A DNA stretch of 64,000 nucleotides from contig OZ253445.1 in NCBI GenBank assembly GCA_965261165.1, positions 186,001-250,000 on the forward strand, written 5' to 3'. Below are positions 60,274 through 64,000 of this stretch, piece by piece; positions within the stretch are counted from its first letter, which is position 1; every line of letters begins with the position of its first letter. This stretch comes from SMWN01 sp965261165. GTDB taxonomy: Bacteria; Pseudomonadota; Gammaproteobacteria; Eutrophobiales; Eutrophobiaceae. Both the position numbers and the translations under genes were made by a program. The notes under the pieces are model-generated. The model was not told the DNA's origin. It was given only the letters and a program-made list of their open reading frames with translations, and did no database searches.

Positions 60274-61730
60274 ATAAGAGCTATAAGAAACCGAAAAAAT
60301 TTGACCGCAATCTAGTTGTGTTAGGCGCTGGTTCCGCAGGATTATCCACCGCCTATATTGCTGCCGCAGTTAAAGCGAAAGTTACCTTGATTGAAAAAAA
60401 CAGGATGGGCGGAGATTGCTTGTACACAGGCTGCGTCCCATCGAAAGCCCTTATAAAATCTGCAAAATTTCTTGCCCATGCTCGCCGTGCCAATGAATTC
60501 GGATTTAAATCTGCTGATGTTGAGTTTGATTTTGCTGAGGTTATGGAACGTGTTCAACGTGTAATAAAAACCATTGAACCGCACGATTCCATCGAGCGTT
60601 ATACGGAACTTGGTGTTGAATGCGTCACTGGTAAGGCGAAGATCACTTCGCCATGGACAATCGAAGTCAACGGAAAAACATTAACGACACGAAATATTGT
60701 CATCGCCGCTGGGGCTCGTCCATTTGTTCCTCCCATTCTTGGTATTGAAGATATCCCCTATTACACATCTGACACGATATGGGGGTTAAGGAAATTACCT
60801 AAACGACTAATCGTACTTGGCGGCGGACCGATTGGTTGCGAATTAACACAATGTTTTGCACGTTTTGGCAGTCATGTTTCTCAAATTGAAATGTTACCTC
60901 GAATATTAATCCGCGAAGACACTGAAATCTCGGAACTAGTAATGCAACATTTTAAGCAAGAAGGTATTTCTGTCCTGACAAATCACAAGGCCAAAGAATT
61001 CCTGATTGAGAATGGGGAAAAGATTTTGATTTGCGAACATCAAGGAGAAGATATTCGTATTGTCTTTGATGAATTACTAGTCGCGGTTGGACGTATAGCT
61101 AATACCTCAGGTTATGGTCTGGAGGAGTTAGGCGTGCCGACAAATAGTAATAAAACAGTGCAGACAAACGAATTTCTACAAACTTCATATCCGAATATTT
61201 TTGCCTGCGGAGATGTCACGGGCACCTTCCAGTTTACTCATACAGCGGCACATCAGGCGTGGTACGCCGCAGTCAATTCACTATTTAGTGATTTTAAAAA
61301 ATTCAAAGTGGATTACTCTGTCATTCCTTGGGCTACTTTCACCGACCCTGAAGTCGCGCATGTCGGCATCAATGAAATAGAGGCCAAAGAAAGAAATATT
61401 CCTTACGAGGTGACGACTTATAACATAGACGACCTTGATCGTGCCATTGCTGATGAAGAAGCGCATGGATTGATAAAAGTACTCACCATTCCGAGGAAAG
61501 ATAAAATACTAGGTGTGACCATTGTCGGCGAACATGCTGGCGACTTAATTGCTGAATATGTCAGTGCCATGCGCAATAACATCGGACTTAATAAAACACT
61601 GGGCACCATTCATATCTACCCCACTCTGGCTGAGGCAAACAAGTACGTAGCAGGCAACTGGAAAAGGGCTCACGCGCCAGAACGATTACTCAAATGGATG
61701 GAAAAATTTCATACCTGGAAAAGAAGTTAG
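60270..61730 (+). CDS. FAD-dependent pyridine nucleotide-disulfide oxidoreductase (mercuric-reductase-like)
   Basis: This 486-residue flavoenzyme has the FAD motif GAGSAGLSTAY, the redox disulfide GGDCLYTGCVPSKAL (C50, C55), the NAD(P) motif GGGPIGCELTQ and the C-terminal dimer domain with HIYPTLAEANKY. It lacks the N-terminal heavy-metal domain and the C-terminal Cys pair of true MerA, so mercury reduction is unlikely. The substrate is unknown; tight coupling to the VTT membrane protein suggests a shared role. Confidence 0.9.
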   Translation: MNKSYKKPKKFDRNLVVLGAGSAGLSTAYIAAAVKAKVTLIEKNRMGGDCLYTGCVPSKALIKSAKFLAHARRANEFGFKSADVEFDFAEVMERVQRVIKTIEPHDSIERYTELGVECVTGKAKITSPWTIEVNGKTLTTRNIVIAAGARPFVPPILGIEDIPYYTSDTIWGLRKLPKRLIVLGGGPIGCELTQCFARFGSHVSQIEMLPRILIREDTEISELVMQHFKQEGISVLTNHKAKEFLIENGEKILICEHQGEDIRIVFDELLVAVGRIANTSGYGLEELGVPTNSNKTVQTNEFLQTSYPNIFACGDVTGTFQFTHTAAHQAWYAAVNSLFSDFKKFKVDYSVIPWATFTDPEVAHVGINEIEAKERNIPYEVTTYNIDDLDRAIADEEAHGLIKVLTIPRKDKILGVTIVGEHAGDLIAEYVSAMRNNIGLNKTLGTIHIYPTLAEANKYVAGNWKRAHAPERLLKWMEKFHTWKRS

Positions 61731-61736
61731 ACAGTA

Positions 61737-62614
61737 TTATTCTCTTAGCTCATCATCATCTATGTCTTCCATATCTTCATGAATGATCACCTCTGCATTT
61801 GGAAATTCCTTATATATTTCGATTTCCACCTCATTAGCAATCTGATGCGCTGCTTTGAGTTTTAATTCGCCATCCATTTCTAGATGTAATTGAATAAATA
61901 TTTGTCTTCCTGAAGAGCGTGTCCTCAACTCATGTAAGTTGAGTGCCTCTGGATGCTGCAAAACAATCGTTTTTATTTTTTCTCGTAATTCATCAGGTAA
62001 TTCCTGGTCCATCAGTTGGGCCAGTGATTGTTTAGCAATTTCCTATGCACTTTTAAGAATAAAAGCTACAATCAACAATGCGAAAACTGGATCAGCTGCC
62101 TGCCAATCAAAATAAATACTTAAAATTAAGGCAATGATAACACTCGAATTAAGTAATAAATCGCTAATGTAATGTAAAGAATCTGCTGCAATCGCAATTG
62201 AACCGGTTTCTTTTACAACATAACGCTGATATTTAACTAGCATTACCGTTAACATGATTGAGATAAGTATAACGCCGATACTGATCGCCCCATTTTCAAC
62301 AGGTTGTTGATGATAAAAACGATTAATCGCCTCAAAAATTAGAAATACAGATGATGCTGTAATAAAAGCGGCTTGAGCAAACCCGTGATCGCTTCTGCCT
62401 TGCCATGACCGTAACGATGGTCATGATTGGCCGACACCAAGGCATGCCTGACAGCAAACAGGTGCATTACAGAAGCAATTAAATCGAGAAATGAATCAAT
62501 CAAGCTGGAAAGAATCGCTACAGACCCAGTAAACATACTGGCAACTGCCTTGATAATCATAAGGGTAAGGGCAAGGGTAAGGGTAACCGAGGCATGGGTT
62601 GCACAGTGCATCAT
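61737..62614 (-). pseudogene. Cation diffusion facilitator (FieF-like) transporter, broken
   Basis: Three consecutive pieces make one CDF protein. Piece 1 (from 62614) has spans with DSFLDLIASVMHLFAVRHAL and the metal-site HDHRYGHGKAEA. A one-base loss near 62380-62384 shifts to piece 2 (GFAQAAFITASSVFLIFEA ... ADSLHYISDLLLNS). A TAG near 62043, where relatives have Trp (KSA-stop-EIAKQSL), interrupts the same frame that continues into piece 3, the cytosolic domain (LHELRTRSSGRQIFIQLHLE). So there is one frameshift and one nonsense codon, from decay or sequencing error. Confidence 0.85.
62561..62587 (+). repeat. Telomere-like hexamer run (AAGGGT/AAGGGC)
   Basis: AAGGGTAAGGGCAAGGGTAA continues with GGGTAA, about four and a half hexamers. 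On the coding strand of the CDF pseudogene it encodes alternating Leu-Thr in the first membrane span (TLTLALTL). Confidence 0.8.
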
Positions 62615-62793
62615 TTTCTCGTTTTTCGTTTTGTGTGGCCACTGATGTTAAGCTCGGTCTAAATTATTAAAGCCTTAGCTTGAAGGCGGAAGCTATTTTA
62701 GGTTGATCTTCTGGGTTATATTATATCTGGGCGTATTACATTGAAAAATAGACATGCGTACCTGTTAAATTACTCTTGGGCACATAACTGAAA

Positions 62794-64000
62794 TTGAATG
62801 AATTTGATTATGATTTGTTTGTAATTGGCGCTGGGTCGGGCGGCGTACGCACCGCGCGTATGGCTTCCAGCTTTGGTGCTAGAGTTGCCATTACTGAAGA
62901 TAGATATTTGGGCGGCACCTGTGTCAATGTCGGTTGCGTTCCAAAAAAATTACTGGTTTATGCTTCACGCTTTTCTGAAGATTTTGAAAATGCTAGGGGC
63001 TTTGGCTGGAAGATTGACGCAACAGATTTTAACTGGCGAACACTGATCAATAATAAAAATACAGAGATAGAACGACTCAATGGTGTTTATGGAAAATTGC
63101 TAGACAGTGCCGGAGTCGAGCGGATTAAAGGACATGGCCTTCTTGTTGATGAACACACCGTAATAGTCGAGGGCAAAAACTATTCTGCTGAACGAATTTT
63201 GATAGCCGCCGGTGGCTGGCCAAGCATTCCAGATATTCCAGGAAAAGAACATATCATCTCCTCTAATGAAGTCTTCTTTCTGAAAACACTTCCTGAAAAA
63301 ATCATTATTGTTGGTGGCGGCTATATTGCTGTTGAATTTGCCGGCATTTTTAATGGCCTTGGGGTTGCTACTACGCTGCTTTATCGAGGCCAACTATTCC
63401 TGCGCGGATTCGATCAAGATGTACGCAAATTCCTGTCTGCAGAAATGCAAAAGAAGGGAATCCAACTCAGATTTGAAACTAATATTGATTCCATTGAAAA
63501 AATAGATAATCAACTACAAGCAAGTCTGACAGACAAATCAATATTGTTTGCTGATCAAATTTTATATGCCACGGGAAGAAAACCAAAAACTGCAGACTTG
63601 GGCATAGAATCGCTAGGTATTAGTCTTGATAAAAACGCCGCCATTAAGGTTAATGATAAATATCAAACAAACATCCCTTCAATTTATGCCGTGGGTGATG
63701 TCACCAATCGAGTTAACCTAACGCCCGTGGCATTGGCTGAGGGCATGTTTCTGGCCAGATATCTCTACAATGGTGAATCACCGCCGATTGACTATGAAAA
63801 CATTCCTACCTGTGTATTTAGCCAACCAAGCATAGGCGCTGTTGGTTTCTCTGAAGAAGAAGCAAGAGATAAATACGATCAGATCGATGTCTACAAATCT
63901 TCTTTCACGCCAATGAAACATACTTTGTCTGGAAATGATGAAAAAACCTTCATGAAATTGATTGTTGATAAACAGTCAGATCGGGTTGTTGGCGTACACA
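62794..64000 (+). CDS. gor: Glutathione-disulfide reductase, 3' end beyond window
   Basis: The frame opens at TTG 62794 (MNEFDYDLFVIGAGSGGVRT) and runs off the right edge after 402 codons, about 50 short of the family length. It shows the FAD motif GAGSGGVR, the redox pair GGTCVNVGCVPKK (C43, C48), GGGYIAVEFAG and nearby Arg residues (YRGQLFLRGFD) expected for NADPH, and YAVGDVTNRVNLTPVA. An ATG four bases on is in another frame that stops at once, so the TTG is the best start. GorA keeps glutathione reduced in the cytosol. Confidence 0.92.
   Translation, partial: MNEFDYDLFVIGAGSGGVRTARMASSFGARVAITEDRYLGGTCVNVGCVPKKLLVYASRFSEDFENARGFGWKIDATDFNWRTLINNKNTEIERLNGVYGKLLDSAGVERIKGHGLLVDEHTVIVEGKNYSAERILIAAGGWPSIPDIPGKEHIISSNEVFFLKTLPEKIIIVGGGYIAVEFAGIFNGLGVATTLLYRGQLFLRGFDQDVRKFLSAEMQKKGIQLRFETNIDSIEKIDNQLQASLTDKSILFADQILYATGRKPKTADLGIESLGISLDKNAAIKVNDKYQTNIPSIYAVGDVTNRVNLTPVALAEGMFLARYLYNGESPPIDYENIPTCVFSQPSIGAVGFSEEEARDKYDQIDVYKSSFTPMKHTLSGNDEKTFMKLIVDKQSDRVVGVH

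Noticed and set aside
1..64000. tRNA or rRNA genes
   Set aside because: I looked for T-arm-like GTTCGAATC patterns with paired acceptor stems in the gaps and for rRNA blocks and found none that fold. A tRNAscan-SE run would be decisive.

Overview
The window looks like chromosome from a free-living-type gammaproteobacterium. It has a Gram-negative envelope set (lpxK, kdsB, lolA, lolCD, exbBD, an Lpp/OprI-like lipoprotein, L,D-transpeptidases), the aat-bpt-infA N-end-rule cluster, efp with epmA/epmB, parC/parE, and a comEC-exbB-exbD-lpxK-ycaR-kdsB operon. No rRNA or tRNA gene was recognised. The genus cannot be named from the sequence alone. The core is AT-leaning by eye. The restriction island (1-6.0 kb) and the surface-protein gene (17.7-20.8 kb) look more GC-rich, which suggests transfer.

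Layout. 1-6.0 kb: leftward type I restriction operon hsdR-dinD-hsdS-rhuM, with no hsdM inside the window. 6.0-8.1 kb: peroxiredoxin, then a decayed IS5-type element carrying a perfect array of 17 copies of a 17-bp unit. 8.1-15.4 kb, leftward: feoA/feoB, metA with a P-loop ATPase, lolA and ftsK. 15.6-16.5 kb: trxB. 16.5-17.7 kb: insertion-sequence graveyard. 17.7-20.8 kb: a large LRR/Ig-like/beta-barrel outer-membrane protein. 21.2-24.0 kb: DUF1820, a secreted protein, aat, bpt, infA. 24.0-30.0 kb, leftward: phosphatase, kdsB, ycaR, lpxK, exbD, exbB, comEC. 30.2-33.0 kb: DUF2062 protein, TPR protein, L,D-transpeptidase. 33.2-35.1 kb: lolD and a LolC/E permease. 35.2-42.0 kb: tsaB, gcvH, cpdA, yoaA-type helicase, epmA, efp, epmB. 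42.2-46.4 kb: parC, parE. 46.5-49.2 kb: DUF3501 protein, Fe-S protein, rubrerythrin. 49.4-55.1 kb: xseB, ispA, folE2, mazG, HNH nuclease, small secreted protein, OprI-like lipoprotein, LysM L,D-transpeptidase. 55.9-59.4 kb: giant Sel1-repeat protein with a 363-bp tandem repeat. 59.6-64.0 kb: VTT membrane protein plus FAD-disulfide oxidoreductase, a broken CDF transporter, and a partial glutathione reductase.

Genes that work together: FeoA/FeoB import ferrous iron under a likely Fur site. EpmB and EpmA make and attach beta-lysine to EF-P Lys34. LpxK, KdsB, ExbBD, LolA and LolCD serve envelope assembly. An L,D-transpeptidase lies beside its plausible substrate, the OprI-like lipoprotein. ParC and ParE form topoisomerase IV, and FtsK acts in the same chromosome-segregation process.

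The most unusual material is repeat DNA. One family has GAGAC-type inverted ends and occurs at five loci; its interior unit has been amplified to exactly 17 x 17 bp at one of them. A second dispersed palindromic family (ATTCCTGC/GCAGGAAT) occurs at three loci and forms the apparent N-terminus of the surface protein. Two genes carry long, nearly identical internal tandem repeats. No wholly new multi-gene system could be demonstrated. The closest candidates are the restriction operon with interspersed dinD and rhuM, the rubrerythrin/Fe-S/DUF3501 module, and the repeat families.
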